NCBI RefSeq assembly: GCF_029714945.1
Contig: NZ_CP121634.1
Coordinates: 8,205,001 to 8,269,000, forward strand
DNA length: 64,000 nucleotides
Reading direction: 5' to 3'
Source: Bradyrhizobium sp. CIAT3101
GTDB lineage: Bacteria; Pseudomonadota; Alphaproteobacteria; Rhizobiales; Xanthobacteraceae
Part shown: one piece after another, positions 47,906 through 58,114 of the stretch
How positions within the stretch are numbered: the stretch's first letter is position 1
Layout: every line of letters begins with the position of its first letter
Notes under the pieces: generated by a model
Seen by the model: the letters and a program-made list of their open reading frames with translations, nothing else
Databases searched by the model: none
Told to the model about the DNA's origin: nothing
Position numbers and translations under genes: made by a program

Positions 47906-47928
47906 GGCGGTCGCTTGCATGCACTGTT

Positions 47929-47953
47929 CGGCACCTCCAGTGCCGGCGTTTTT
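47929..47953 (+). terminator. Intrinsic terminator of the nrd riboswitch leader
   Basis: cggcac (47929-47934) pairs with gtgccg (47940-47945), followed by gcgttttt. An overlapping alternative stem, gcactg (47921) with cagtgc (47938), would prevent it from forming, which is what a transcriptional switch needs. Confidence 0.65.
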
Positions 47954-48009
47954 GCAGCGCCCTTGCCTACAGCCCCGTTCAAACACAACACGCATCACGG
48001 GGCCTATTG

Positions 48010-50913
48010 ATGTCACTGAACCTACATGACGCGGACACCGCATCCGCACCCATCATCCACTTCCGTCCACAGTCACTTGCGGGTGCTTCCAGCGAGCCGG
48101 CCATGCAGATCATCCGCCGCAACGGCAAGGTGACCCCGTTTGACTCTGCCAAGATTGCGGTGGCCATGACCAAGGCCTTTCTGGCCGTCGAAGGCACCAC
48201 GGCAACCGCCTCGCGCCGCGTGCATGAGAGCGTTGAGCAATTGACCGCCGAGGTCGTCACCGCGCTGATGCGGCGCGCCAGCGAAGGACGCACCTTCCAC
48301 ATCGAGGATGTTCAGGATCGGGTCGAACTCGCCTTGATGCGTAGTGAGAACCACAAGGTCGCACGCGCCTATGTGTTGTATCGCGAAGAGCGCACGCGTC
48401 AGCGAGCCCAGGAGGCAGCCGCGCAGCCGACGCCCGCCAGCGATTCGACCCTTCACGTCACGTTGGCGGATGGTTCGCGTGTCGGGCTGGATACCAGTCG
48501 CCTCGCGCTGATCATCGGCGAAGCCTGCGCCGGCCTCGATGGCGTCGCTGTGAAGCCGGTGCTGGCAGAGACCACCCGCAATCTCTACGACGGCATCAGC
48601 CAGGACGAGCTAGCGCAGGCTTTGATCATGGCAGCACGCACGCTGGTCGAGCACGAGCCAAACTATGCTTACGTCAGCGCCCGTTTGCTGCTCGACAAGC
48701 TCCGCGGCGAGGTACTCTCGCGCGTTCATGGCGTTGCGACGTCGGCCTCGCAAGCGGACATGGCGACGCGCTATGCTGAATACTTTCCGACCTATGTGAA
48801 AGTCGGGATCGCCGCCGAGCTGCTCGATCCCGAACTCGCCCGCTTCGATCTCCACAGCATAGCGGCGGCGCTGAAGCCGGAACGCGACCTGAACTTCCAG
48901 TTCCTCGGACTTCAGACGCTTTACGACCGCTACTTCCTGCATCAGCACGGCAAACGGATCGAACTGCCGCAGGCTTTCTTCATGCGGGTTGCGATGGGGC
49001 TGGCGCTGCGCGAGATCGATCGCGAGGCAAAGGCGATCGAGTTCTACGATCTATTGTCATCTTTCGACTTTATGGCCTCGACACCCACCCTGTTCAATTC
49101 TGGCACGCTGCATCCGCAGTTGTCGTCCTGCTTTCTCACCACCGTCGCCGATAATCTCGACGGCATTTTCAAATCGATCAAGGACAATGCGTTGCTCGCC
49201 AAATATTCGGGTGGCCTCGGCAATGACTGGACGCCAGTTCGCGGCTTAGGCGCTCACATCAAGGGCACCAATGGCGAGAGCCAGGGCATCATCCCGTTCC
49301 TCAAAGTTGCCAACGACACCGCGATCGCCGTCAACCAGGGTGGAAAGCGCAAGGGCGCGGTCTGCGCTTACCTTGAAACCTGGCACCTCGACATCGAGGA
49401 ATTCCTCGATCTTCGCAAGAACACAGGCGACGACCGCCGCCGCACCCACGACATGAACACCGCGAACTGGGTGCCGGACCTGTTCATGCAGCGCGTCGAT
49501 GCCGACGGCGAGTGGACGCTGTTCTCGCCGGACGAGACGCCAGACTTGCATGATCTCTACGGCGAGACATTCAGGACGGCCTACGAGGCCTATGAAGCGA
49601 GAGCGAAGGCCGGCGGCATGCGCCTCTTTAAAACAGTGCGCGCCACCGACCTTTGGCGTCGCATGTTGACCATGTTGTTCGAAACCGGCCATCCCTGGAT
49701 TACCTTCAAAGACCCCTGCAACCTGCGCTCGCCACAGCGCCACATGGGCGTGATCCATTCCTCGAATCTTTGCACCGAGATCACGCTAAACACTTCGGCC
49801 GATGAGGTCGCCGTTTGCAATCTCGGCTCCGTCAATCTGCTTAGTCATGTCGGCGCCGACGGGGTCGACCATGCCAAGCTGAAGCGGACGGTTAGGACCG
49901 CTGTGCGGATGCTCGACAACGTCATCGACATTAACTTATACACCATCCCGGAGGCGCGTCGGTCCAACATGCGCCACCGCCCGGTAGGTCTCGGCCTGAT
50001 GGGCTTCCAGGAGGCGCTTCAGCTCCAGCGCATCCCGATCGCGTCGGATAAGGCGGTCACGTTTGCGGATATCAGCATGGAGGCGATCTCCTTCCACGCC
50101 ATCGAGGCGTCGTCAGATCTCGCAACCGAACGCGGACGCTATCCGAGCTTCGCGGGCTCGCTCTGGTCGAAAGGTATTTTGCCGCTCGACTCTATCCAAC
50201 TTCTTAAGGATGCCCGCGGCGGACTCGATGTCGACCGCTCCTCGACCCTGGACTGGGATCGCCTGCGCAAGAAGGTCGTCGCTGGCGGCATGCGCAACTC
50301 CAATGTCATGGCGATCGCGCCAACGGCAACGATCTCCAACATCTGCGGCGTGTCGCAGTCGATCGAGCCAAACTATCAAAACCTCTTCGTCAAATCGAAC
50401 ATGTCGGGGGACTTCACGGTCGTGAACGGGCTCTTGGTCCGCGATCTCAAGGCTCGCGGTCTGTGGGATGAGGTGATGATCTCCGACCTAAAATATTTCG
50501 ACGGCAGCGTCGGCCAGATCGATCGGGTGCCCGATGATCTCAAGCATCTCTATGCGACAGCCTTCGAGGTCGACAGTTCCTGGCTGATTGAAGCGGGTGC
50601 GCGACGGCAAAAATGGATCGACCAGTCGCAGTCGCTCAACCTCTACATCGCCAATCCATCTGGCAAGACACTAGACGCACTTTACCGCTTGGCCTGGCGC
50701 CGTGGATTGAAGACCACGTATTATCTGCGATCTCACAGTGCCACCCATGTCGAGAAATCGACCCTGAAGGGCACTGATGGCAAGCTCAACGCCGTGTCCG
50801 CCTCAGCCGCGATTTCATACGCGCCGGTTGTCGTCCCCGCTATTGCGGCGCCGGACTTGGACGGCATGAACCCCTGCCATATCAACGATCCCGAATGCGA
50901 CGCCTGCCAGTAA
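48010..50913 (+). CDS. nrdA: Ribonucleoside-diphosphate reductase alpha subunit (class I)
   Basis: A 967-residue class I large subunit that reduces ribonucleotides to deoxyribonucleotides. Two ATP-cone domains stand first (starting at [20 protein letters not shown] and [19 protein letters not shown]), so dATP feedback control is expected. The catalytic barrel has [40 protein letters not shown] (active-site Cys pair region) and ends with the mobile redox tail PECDACQ. The start is ATG 48010; the frame is open back to 47704, but that part is the riboswitch. nrdB follows 10 bases after the stop. Tandem ATP cones and the partner NrdB type fit a class Ic enzyme. Confidence 0.96.
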   Translation: MSLNLHDADTASAPIIHFRPQSLAGASSEPAMQIIRRNGKVTPFDSAKIAVAMTKAFLAVEGTTATASRRVHESVEQLTAEVVTALMRRASEGRTFHIEDVQDRVELALMRSENHKVARAYVLYREERTRQRAQEAAAQPTPASDSTLHVTLADGSRVGLDTSRLALIIGEACAGLDGVAVKPVLAETTRNLYDGISQDELAQALIMAARTLVEHEPNYAYVSARLLLDKLRGEVLSRVHGVATSASQADMATRYAEYFPTYVKVGIAAELLDPELARFDLHSIAAALKPERDLNFQFLGLQTLYDRYFLHQHGKRIELPQAFFMRVAMGLALREIDREAKAIEFYDLLSSFDFMASTPTLFNSGTLHPQLSSCFLTTVADNLDGIFKSIKDNALLAKYSGGLGNDWTPVRGLGAHIKGTNGESQGIIPFLKVANDTAIAVNQGGKRKGAVCAYLETWHLDIEEFLDLRKNTGDDRRRTHDMNTANWVPDLFMQRVDADGEWTLFSPDETPDLHDLYGETFRTAYEAYEARAKAGGMRLFKTVRATDLWRRMLTMLFETGHPWITFKDPCNLRSPQRHMGVIHSSNLCTEITLNTSADEVAVCNLGSVNLLSHVGADGVDHAKLKRTVRTAVRMLDNVIDINLYTIPEARRSNMRHRPVGLGLMGFQEALQLQRIPIASDKAVTFADISMEAISFHAIEASSDLATERGRYPSFAGSLWSKGILPLDSIQLLKDARGGLDVDRSSTLDWDRLRKKVVAGGMRNSNVMAIAPTATISNICGVSQSIEPNYQNLFVKSNMSGDFTVVNGLLVRDLKARGLWDEVMISDLKYFDGSVGQIDRVPDDLKHLYATAFEVDSSWLIEAGARRQKWIDQSQSLNLYIANPSGKTLDALYRLAWRRGLKTTYYLRSHSATHVEKSTLKGTDGKLNAVSASAAISYAPVVVPAIAAPDLDGMNPCHINDPECDACQ

Positions 50914-50923
50914 GGAGATGACG

Positions 50924-52081
50924 ATGCTCGATTGGTCCAATGCCGAAACGATCGTTGCGGCGCCTCCCGCCGTCCCAAGCCTCACCACCACCCTACCTCC
51001 AAAGACCCGGCTCACGCTTGAGGCGGCCGATCCAACTGGCCTCGGTGCGATCGATCGTGCTGGCGGCCGCGTGTCGGTCGATGAGAAGCAGATGATCAAC
51101 TGCCGCGCCGACGTCAACCAGCTCCTGCCGCTGAAGTACAAATGGGCTTGGGAGAAGTATCTCTCTGCTTGCAACAATCACTGGATGCCGACCGAAGTCT
51201 CGATGCAGTCTGATATCGCTTTGTGGAAGTCGCGCAACGGGCTGACGGAGGACGAGCGGCACGCGATAAAGCGCAATCTCGGCTTCTTCGCCGCTTCGGA
51301 ATCGCTTGTCGCCAACAACATCGTGATGGCGATCTATCGCCACCTCACCAACCCCGAGTGCCGGCAGTACCTCTTGCGGCAGGCGTTCGAGGAGGCAGTC
51401 CACACCCATACCTTCCAGTACATCGTCGAAAGCCTTGGGCTGGATGAGGGTGAGCTGTTCAACATGTACCGCGAGGTGCCCTCGATCACCGACAAGGCGG
51501 CTTGGGCGCTCAAACACACGCAGCACCTCGCCAATCCGTCGTTCGAGACCGGCACGCCGGACGATGGCCGCGCCTTCCTGCGCGATCTCGTTGCCTTCTA
51601 CGTCGTTTTCGAAGGCATGTGGTTCTACACCGGATTTGCTCAGATCCTATCGCTCGGCCGCCGCAACAAGATGGTCGGCATCGCCGAACAGTATCAGTAC
51701 ATCCTGCGCGATGAGAGCATTCACCTGAATTTCGGTCTCGATGTCATCAACCAGATCAAGATCGAGAACCCGCACCTGTGGACACCCGCCTTACAGGATG
51801 AGGTTCGCGGCATGCTTCGTGACGCAACCGGGCTCGAAGCCGCTTACGGCCGCGATACCATGCCGCGGGGGTTCCTCGGCCTGAACGCGGCTCTGTGCGA
51901 GCAGTACATGCACTTCATCGCGAACCGGCGCTGCGCGCAGATCGGACTTTCGCCTGTATTCGCCGAGGTCGAGAACCCGTTCCCCTGGATGTCGGAGACG
52001 ATGGACCTGAAGAAGGAGAAAAACTTCTTCGAAACCCGCGTCATCGAATATCAGAACGGAGGCGCACTGACTTGGGAATAA
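50924..52081 (+). CDS. nrdB: Ribonucleoside-diphosphate reductase beta subunit, class Ic type
   Basis: A 385-residue radical-generating subunit. Predicted metal ligands are E126 (ASESLV), E157 and H160 (EEAVHTHTF), E230 (FEGMW), E264 and H267 (RDESIHL). Where class Ia has the radical Tyr there is F164, and the first ligand is Glu instead of Asp. The spacing of all seven positions equals that of the Chlamydia trachomatis Mn(IV)/Fe(III) enzyme. The start is ATG 50924, 6 bases after taaggag; an ATG at 50918 sits too close to the ribosome site. It is the second gene of the B12-repressed operon, and a hairpin at 52106 ends it. Confidence 0.95.
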   Translation: MLDWSNAETIVAAPPAVPSLTTTLPPKTRLTLEAADPTGLGAIDRAGGRVSVDEKQMINCRADVNQLLPLKYKWAWEKYLSACNNHWMPTEVSMQSDIALWKSRNGLTEDERHAIKRNLGFFAASESLVANNIVMAIYRHLTNPECRQYLLRQAFEEAVHTHTFQYIVESLGLDEGELFNMYREVPSITDKAAWALKHTQHLANPSFETGTPDDGRAFLRDLVAFYVVFEGMWFYTGFAQILSLGRRNKMVGIAEQYQYILRDESIHLNFGLDVINQIKIENPHLWTPALQDEVRGMLRDATGLEAAYGRDTMPRGFLGLNAALCEQYMHFIANRRCAQIGLSPVFAEVENPFPWMSETMDLKKEKNFFETRVIEYQNGGALTWE

Positions 52082-52105
52082 CCTGAGGCAGAGCGATCGC
52101 CAGAA

Positions 52106-52129
52106 GACCTCGCAACACTTTGCGAGGTC
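52106..52129. terminator. Perfect hairpin between convergent nrdB and aspA
   Basis: gacctcgcaa and ttgcgaggtc form a 10-bp stem with a 4-base loop. No long T-run follows. Its position between two convergent genes supports termination. Confidence 0.55.
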
Positions 52130-52236
52130 GTTCGGCCCTTGATGCGCGCCATTGCCAAAGCGAAAGCTTGCAGAAGAACGTCATCCAAACGATCCCTGCT
52201 ATGAGACTTCGTGACTTGTCGCTTGGCAGATATGTC

Positions 52237-53640
52237 TCACTCCGCCGTGCTCGTAGATACATCGGCAGCACGGCGCATGAGTGAATGCACGTCTTTCTCC
52301 CCCAGCAATCCACGATCGATAGCGATCTTGAGAAACGGTCGATGCTCATGATGCGCTGACCCCACGATTGCGGCCACCTTTGCGTAGCCGAACTGGGGTA
52401 CCAGCGCTGCTGCTAGCCCAGACGACGCGAGCAGATTCTGCTGGCACCGCTCCTCATTCACAGTAAGCGAGCGCACACACCGTTCGCGCAGGATGGTCGC
52501 GGAACGTTCGAGAAGAGTGATAGAATCGATCAGGCGATCGCAAACCAGCATGCCGTAGCAATTGATTTCCAGCAGTCCCTGTTGGCAGGCCATTGCTACG
52601 GCCGCATCGTTCCCGGCGATAGCAAACGCTGCTTGGCACACCGCTATTGGAACAACTGGATTCACCTTGCCGGGGATGATCGAAGATCCAGCCTGGATCG
52701 CAGGCAACGCAACTTCTCCGACGGCGCCGACAGGGCCTGACGAAAGCACAATGAGGTCGTTGGCTATCTTCCAGAGAGAATTTGCGGAATTTCGGACTTC
52801 AGCTGACAACCGGGCACACGCGTCTAAGTTCTGCATCCCATCGAATGGATCGGCGGCTGGTTTGATTTCATGGCCAATCAGAGCTGATAAGTGGCGGAAA
52901 ATTGCCGGTTTGTAGCCGGGCCCCGCGTTTAATCCGGTACCAACCGCAGTGCCCCCGAGCGGAACGATCAAGAGTTGGCGCCGCAACTCCTGGACATGCT
53001 TAGCATGGCGTTCTATGACCGCCTGATATCCCCCGAACGTCTGACCGAACAGCATCGGAACTGCATCCTGCAAACATGTTCGGCCAAGCCGCATAGTTTG
53101 GGAATGCTCCCTCTTCTTCTCCGAGAAGGCGGCGGCCAGTTGCATCAAGGCAAGCGAAGTCCCCTCTGATACCCGAAAGATCGCAAGCTTGATGGCCGTC
53201 GGAATCACGTCATTGGTGGATTGACTGAGATTGACGTGATCATTTGGATGGACGAAGGAGTAGTCACCAGCTGGCGTTCCGGCTAGCCGCGCGGCCAGAT
53301 TTGCAATCACCTCATTGAGATTCATGTTCGAGGATGTCCCACCTGAGCCTTCGAGCACGTCGACAATGAGGTGGGCATCGTACCTTCCGGCGCGGATCTC
53401 TTGGCACGCCTCAACGATGGCTTCTGCTTTCTGCGCTGAAAGCGCGCCGATCTCAAGATTGGCAAGCGCTGCGGCTTCTTTTAAAATCGCCAATGCGGGG
53501 ACAAACTCAGGCAGCGCCGCAATCGTACGGCCCGTGAGTGGGAAGTTCTCCAAAGCCCGAGCAGTATTGATGCCGTAGAGTGCATCCGCAGGCAGCTCCC
53601 TCTTCCCGAGAATATCTTCCTCGATTCGCATTTGGACCAT
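52237..53640 (-). CDS. aspA: Aspartate ammonia-lyase
   Basis: A 467-residue member of the aspartase/fumarase family. The signature loop GSSIIPGKVNP (usual GSSIMPGKVNP) holds the catalytic Ser. EGSGGTSSNMNLNEVIAN and HPNDHVNLSQSTNDVIPTA are the substrate-binding regions; GTSSNMN plus the C-terminal text fit aspartase better than fumarase. It splits aspartate into fumarate and ammonia. The start at 53640 (MVQMRIEEDILG) has agaagg 8 bases upstream and matches the E. coli N-terminus. No aspartate transporter is adjacent. It is alone on the minus strand. Confidence 0.88.
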   Translation of the reverse strand: MVQMRIEEDILGKRELPADALYGINTARALENFPLTGRTIAALPEFVPALAILKEAAALANLEIGALSAQKAEAIVEACQEIRAGRYDAHLIVDVLEGSGGTSSNMNLNEVIANLAARLAGTPAGDYSFVHPNDHVNLSQSTNDVIPTAIKLAIFRVSEGTSLALMQLAAAFSEKKREHSQTMRLGRTCLQDAVPMLFGQTFGGYQAVIERHAKHVQELRRQLLIVPLGGTAVGTGLNAGPGYKPAIFRHLSALIGHEIKPAADPFDGMQNLDACARLSAEVRNSANSLWKIANDLIVLSSGPVGAVGEVALPAIQAGSSIIPGKVNPVVPIAVCQAAFAIAGNDAAVAMACQQGLLEINCYGMLVCDRLIDSITLLERSATILRERCVRSLTVNEERCQQNLLASSGLAAALVPQFGYAKVAAIVGSAHHEHRPFLKIAIDRGLLGEKDVHSLMRRAADVSTSTAE

Positions 53641-53858
53641 CACAGCAACCTTCTGTGTTTCTACGACCCTCGACATCCCGACGAGGCATCACCAGTAAAA
53701 CATTCAACCGAATGACCGATGTCGCTAATTTGTAAGCTAAACTCTAGCGCTTATGCGGCATTCTCACGCGCGCCGGCTGCGATGTTCGCCCAACCCGCTA
53801 GCATGACGGACGACGAGGGCTTCCAAGCTCCGCATTCGCCGGCCCTCTATTCCTCGGC

Positions 53859-55451
53859 TTAGAAGAATACCGACGTGGATACCAAGACGTTCAACGCATG
53901 CCCTGTTTTGGGTGTGTATGTGATGCTTGTCGGGTTGTTGATGTATGTCAGTCCCACGCTTGAATATATCCCGGGCGCCAGATGCGCGGTGTATGTTCCC
54001 GAAATAGCCGTACTGTCGCGATGGACAAGATGGCCCTTACCCTTGGCAGCATCCACTGCAACGTTACTCCACGTAGTGTTGGTGGCAACAAGGGCAATCT
54101 GATCGTGTGGACGGCTGTCCAACAAGCCCTTGGCATAAAGACGGAGCTCGTAATATTGGCTCACTCTGTTTAAGTCCGGCGGCGCGTACATCGCAGAGAA
54201 TCCTGCATAGATGCCACGAACTGCCGAACCCTGGAGATCGGACTGCCAGAGTTGCCTGTCGGCTGCAACGTAGTAGATGCTATTCGCGTTTGCTCTCGGT
54301 AGAGTCGGATGCTGCAAGTCGGTGAAGCTGCTATTGTTGAAACCGGCGCCTACGCGCAACCAAGTCTCGGGCAAGCCTGGAGCAGCTTTGTTCTTGTAGC
54401 CCGCTTCGTCGAGGAAAAGAACGCCCGAGTTAGCCGTGCTCCACTCTAAGCCGGTCGGATTTTCAGCAATGTGTGCAAATTGACCGTCTGGACTTAGTGA
54501 GCGCTGTATTGACGTCCTATTGTAGAAGCGTTCATCAAAATTGTACTTCAGATTGAGAGCTGGTGTAGGCGCAGCATTATTGCTCATGCCTGCCTGGTAC
54601 AGAATGTTGGACGAAGCCCCAAAAACGTTTACTGCTGCGTTCCCTCCGACCACGGTACCTGCGAACTCATTTATGTTTCTGAGATAGCCCATTTTGAGTT
54701 CGAGCTTCCCCTCAAATAGCGTCTGATAATAGGCAATCGTATTGATCCCCGCTCTATCTGGCCCCCCGGGCTTCCAGGTCCAATACTGCTGCTGGGCTCC
54801 TACGATGATCTGACCATCGGGAATCCCAAATCGACTGAGATCGTACGTTACGATCATGAAGTTTAGGGTATTAAATGTGGGGTTCTGACCAGCATATAGC
54901 TGATCGCGGATGGTGCTCCTCGCCGCATTCGGCAGTTGATTGGTGACAAAGGTGTTTACTGTCCCGCCAATATAGCCGATCCCGACTTCCGCTAGCGCAG
55001 ATCTAACGCCGCCGTAATCCTGATCTATCGTATCGGCCGGGCCAGGAATACCGAGCCACATACCTTTTTCGCGGAGGCCCTCGAACTTTGCAAATGGATC
55101 GACCTTTTGTTGAGTTCTGCTGTTTACAACTAGAACCGCACTGTCCTGTTTTGCTGCAAATGCATTGGCAGTTTGTGCCAGGGTCTCGTGAGTGATGAGA
55201 TGGACAGGTGGTTGGGACGGGGAGCTTCGCGGGAGCGGAGCGGGGCGGTTCTTCTTCTGAATTCCTCCCTGAGTCATCTTATTGGGAGTGCCGCTTTGTG
55301 GGCCAGGCATGGTGGCAGCTTGTGCCAGCGCCGTCTCCCCAAGGGGGGTGGCAGCGAGGGACAGTGCGACAGCAACCCATCTTTGTGCGCCGGCGGATGA
55401 CGAGACAGCAGATCCGTTACGCCTGCTGGCGTCGTCAGATCCATATTGCAT
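53859..55451 (-). CDS. Carbohydrate-selective porin, OprB family
   Basis: A 530-residue outer-membrane protein with an N-terminal signal (WVAVALSLAATPLGETALAQA) and a Pro-rich linker. The barrel text includes IPGPADTIDQDYGGVRSALA, GIGYIGGTVNTFVTNQLP, PDGQIIVGAQQQYWTWK and ends SVFF, with the C-terminal aromatic residue needed for outer-membrane insertion. OprB-like porins let sugars pass. It stands alone; the sugar transporter 8 kb away could use it, but nothing links them directly. A ggaagtcggg ribosome site precedes the ATG at 55451. Confidence 0.85.
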   Translation of the reverse strand: MQYGSDDASRRNGSAVSSSAGAQRWVAVALSLAATPLGETALAQAATMPGPQSGTPNKMTQGGIQKKNRPAPLPRSSPSQPPVHLITHETLAQTANAFAAKQDSAVLVVNSRTQQKVDPFAKFEGLREKGMWLGIPGPADTIDQDYGGVRSALAEVGIGYIGGTVNTFVTNQLPNAARSTIRDQLYAGQNPTFNTLNFMIVTYDLSRFGIPDGQIIVGAQQQYWTWKPGGPDRAGINTIAYYQTLFEGKLELKMGYLRNINEFAGTVVGGNAAVNVFGASSNILYQAGMSNNAAPTPALNLKYNFDERFYNRTSIQRSLSPDGQFAHIAENPTGLEWSTANSGVLFLDEAGYKNKAAPGLPETWLRVGAGFNNSSFTDLQHPTLPRANANSIYYVAADRQLWQSDLQGSAVRGIYAGFSAMYAPPDLNRVSQYYELRLYAKGLLDSRPHDQIALVATNTTWSNVAVDAAKGKGHLVHRDSTAISGTYTAHLAPGIYSSVGLTYINNPTSITYTPKTGHALNVLVSTSVFF

Positions 55452-56104
55452 CCCGACTTCCTTAACGTATGAGGCCGCACTTCGCCGTCCACGATTGCCA
55501 TGTGTCCTACATCTGCATCAATTGCTAAGGTTGGTAGGTGACACGAGCCGCGGCGCATTGCTCCTCGATTTGCGCCCTCGCCCCATGGGAAGCGATCAAA
55601 TAGCGCTCGTTTCTCTGACTCCCGTGCCTCGCAGAGATGCGAGGACGGCGTCAGGACAGGGATTCATCGATATACTAGACGACGCCCAAAGCGTTCTTTA
55701 CTTCCTCGCCGAGACGATTGGAACGGATCGTATGCTGGAATAGGTTAGCGTCATAGCGAGTCTCTTGAAAGCGGAAGGCCGCGAAGTTGAACAGAACGAG
55801 CCTGCGAATTAGAAGTTCATGGCTGCAGCTGGGCAACAATTGAGACTATTGCGGATGGGAAATCAGGTTGGCGCGCAAAACACTTTTTGTCGTAAGTCGC
55901 GCGCTCCTATCGAGTGGCGGTTCGAACCCCCACATCATCGGAGAGGAACGTAAGACGAGCGCCGGGAATAGGCTCCGCCGCCACGCAGCTGCTGAACTCG
56001 ATGTGGCGCCCTAGGGATGGATGCTGCTCGGTCTTAATCCGAGTACTCGCAGCACAACATCATGTCTGCTGGGGGGGCAAAGCCCGAGCAATCTTGCGAA
56101 CCCG
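55452..56104. other. Intergenic stretch
   Basis: No supported gene. A short plus-strand frame ends LDDAQSVLYFLAETIGTDRM (about 55660-55743) and could be a gene remnant. A tRNA T-arm-like string at 55919 is discussed under rejected items. Confidence 0.35.
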
Positions 56105-57034
56105 CTAGGCGACCTCGGCGGCCGGTTCCTTGGGCGTCTTTACGCGTGTTACGCTGCTTTTTCCATCGATGCCGACGGGTACTTCGCCGGCAACGGTTGC
56201 GCGACGAACGACGCGATGCTGGTCGCCGTAGTCGTTCACCGCATAATGTTGCGTGGCGCGATTGTCCCACATTGCTACATCGCCTTCCTTCCAGCGCCAG
56301 CGCACTGTGTTTTCGAGCGCCGTGATATGAGACTGAAATAGATCAAATAATTTCTGGCCGTCGTATTTCGGAACACCAACGAAATTTTGCACCAGAGCGC
56401 CAAGCACTAGCGCGCGCTCGCCGGTCTCGGGATGCACGCGCACGACAGGATGCTCAGTCTGATAGATCGTTCTAGTGAAGATTTCGTCCAAATGCTTTTT
56501 GTCGAGCTCGCTGACGCGGGCCAATATTGCGTAGTCGAAGGCGTTGCTGTGAACGGCCCAAAGCTTGTCTGCAAGACGCTGCAGCGGCGGTGCTAGGTCA
56601 AGATATGCCGTCACGGTGTTTGACCAGACCGTATCGCCACCGAATGGTGGAATCACTAGGCTTCGTAGTACCGCAATTTTGGGGTAGGCATCGACGAAGG
56701 TTCCGTCGGTGTGCCACAAGTCGGCGCGGCTACCGGCGCGGGCGGAATCAAGCTCGATGATTGACGCCGTACCTTTGATCGCACCGAGCGTCGGATGAGG
56801 TGCCAGCTTCCCGAAGCGAAGGGCAAAGCGCTCTTGCTCGGCATCGTCGAGGTGTCCCTGGTCTCGGAAGAAGATGACCTTGTGCTCCAATAGTAACTCA
56901 TTGATCGAGCCGATCGTCTGCTCCGGCAAACCGCCCGATAGCTTGACGTTGCGGATTTCTGCGCCGAGGCGCGCAGCGCATTTGACGATGTCGCCGCGAG
57001 GAACATCGCAATCCGACAAGACCGTATAAGTCAT
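56105..57034 (-). CDS. TauD/TfdA-family 2-oxoglutarate dioxygenase
   Basis: A 309-residue Fe(II)/2-oxoglutarate dioxygenase. The metal site is WHTDGTF (His and Asp) and the distal His in NRATQHYAVNDYGDQHRVV, whose Arg binds 2-oxoglutarate. MWDNRATQHYA resembles AtsK-type alkylsulfate dioxygenases as well as TauD, so release of sulfite or sulfate from an organosulfur compound is likely but not proved. It has no ssu/tau transporter nearby. It lies between the porin and the metE riboswitch. Confidence 0.9.
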   Translation of the reverse strand: MTYTVLSDCDVPRGDIVKCAARLGAEIRNVKLSGGLPEQTIGSINELLLEHKVIFFRDQGHLDDAEQERFALRFGKLAPHPTLGAIKGTASIIELDSARAGSRADLWHTDGTFVDAYPKIAVLRSLVIPPFGGDTVWSNTVTAYLDLAPPLQRLADKLWAVHSNAFDYAILARVSELDKKHLDEIFTRTIYQTEHPVVRVHPETGERALVLGALVQNFVGVPKYDGQKLFDLFQSHITALENTVRWRWKEGDVAMWDNRATQHYAVNDYGDQHRVVRRATVAGEVPVGIDGKSSVTRVKTPKEPAAEVA

Positions 57035-57828
57035 GGCTCCAAATCTCCAATTTGGCGGTTTCCGCTAAACTCGACTAGAGCTGTCGAACGCCAACTGCCG
57101 ACCGCATAGCGGAATGCGTCAGATTCCTAGTGACAGCGCCGAGTTGGAGCTTGCGCTCCTGAAGCAACCTCGGACTTGTTGGTGCGACTCCGCTAAGGCT
57201 TAGTGCGGCTCTAAAGTTGACGTGGTCTATCAGTACGTTCAATTGCCAGAACTGGTAGTTGACCAATGCAAGAGCGCCTTGTCCTTTAAGCGATTGAGGT
57301 CTCGTCCGCTGCTGAAGGAACAAGAAAACTATTCGTATGGAAAAAGCGGTGGGAGGGGCGCAGAGATCGGTTCACATGGCCCTTTGAAGCTATCCGTGAT
57401 GCTGCGCAAAATGCTGCAAACCGCAGTAGTGACGGCGAAGTGACAAGAGAGGGAAGTCTCTTCACTTCCTCTCGACTCGAGCCCAGAGACGAGGCGCCAG
57501 GGAGTGCTGTCCGAGATTCTGTCCCTTTGACGGTCCGTACGATTTGCGCGCACAGCGGTGGCGTTCAAGGCCAGGAGCTGCACGATACATCTAGCCAATA
57601 ACAGCATAGCGGGGCCGAAAGCGGTTAGGACCATTTATAGCGCGCGATCGCACGTGACGGCGTGACGGCCACCTCTTCGTTCGGGTGGAAAGGCGCGCAG
57701 AGCTTCACATCACGATTGTTCGGTGACCTCGATGGCTCAATCGTTAGACCGTCGGGCTTGCCGATGCCGCAGCAAAGACGATCTCAGGGTTGACGTATCG
57801 CTTCTTCTGCAGATAATCGGAGGCGTCG
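57035..57828. other. Long stretch before the metE riboswitch
   Basis: No supported gene; short frames look random. It should hold the metE promoter. Confidence 0.4.
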
Positions 57829-57834
57829 AGGTTC

Positions 57835-58052
57835 TCCAGCTCTCACTCGATCTGGAGCTAAGAGGGAAGCCGGTGCGCTCTTGATCCGCTCAGGATTGAA
57901 GTAATGCCGGCGCTGCCCCCGCAACTGTAAGCGGCGAGCTCGCATCCAAACGTGTCACTGAAGCAGAAGCTTCGGGAAGGCGGGATGCAGGCGATGACCC
58001 GCGAGCCAGGAGACCTGCCCCGACAACATATTCGTCCACGGGCGGGGTGTCC
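57835..58052 (+). ncRNA. Cobalamin riboswitch upstream of metE
   Basis: The core segments ctaagagggaagccggtg (57857), gctgcccccgcaactgtaag (57912) and B12 box agccaggagacctgcc (58004-58019) are in order. A 20-base block at 58033-58052 just downstream is identical to 47885-47904 in the nrd leader. No T-run terminator follows, so control may act on ribosome access for metE. Confidence 0.95.
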
Positions 58053-58114
58053 GGTGGTACGCCTAGTGCGTTTCCGCCATGGCCTTTGCCCCCACACACA
58101 ATGGGGTTAAAGCT

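Noticed and set aside
47676..47924. Minus-strand frame over the nrd riboswitch containing TPPVDVLIITAGLLAR
   Set aside because: It is the antisense of the riboswitch and its linker. A similar 'protein' (DTPPVDEYVVGAGLLAR) appears antisense to the metE riboswitch at 57858-58097. Similarity reflects the shared RNA, not a gene family.
47704..48009. In-frame N-terminal extension of nrdA through the riboswitch
   Set aside because: The 102 extra residues are translated riboswitch and terminator sequence. NrdA homology begins after ATG 48010.
53859..55451. Operon link between the OprB-like porin and the sugar ABC transporter
   Set aside because: They are 8 kb apart with nrdAB and aspA between, and the porin has no TGGGTA repeat upstream.
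55905..55945. tRNA-like T-arm (ggttcgaacccc) between the porin and dioxygenase genes
   Set aside because: The T-stem does not pair properly, and no acceptor, D or anticodon arm can be built around it. At best a tRNA scrap.
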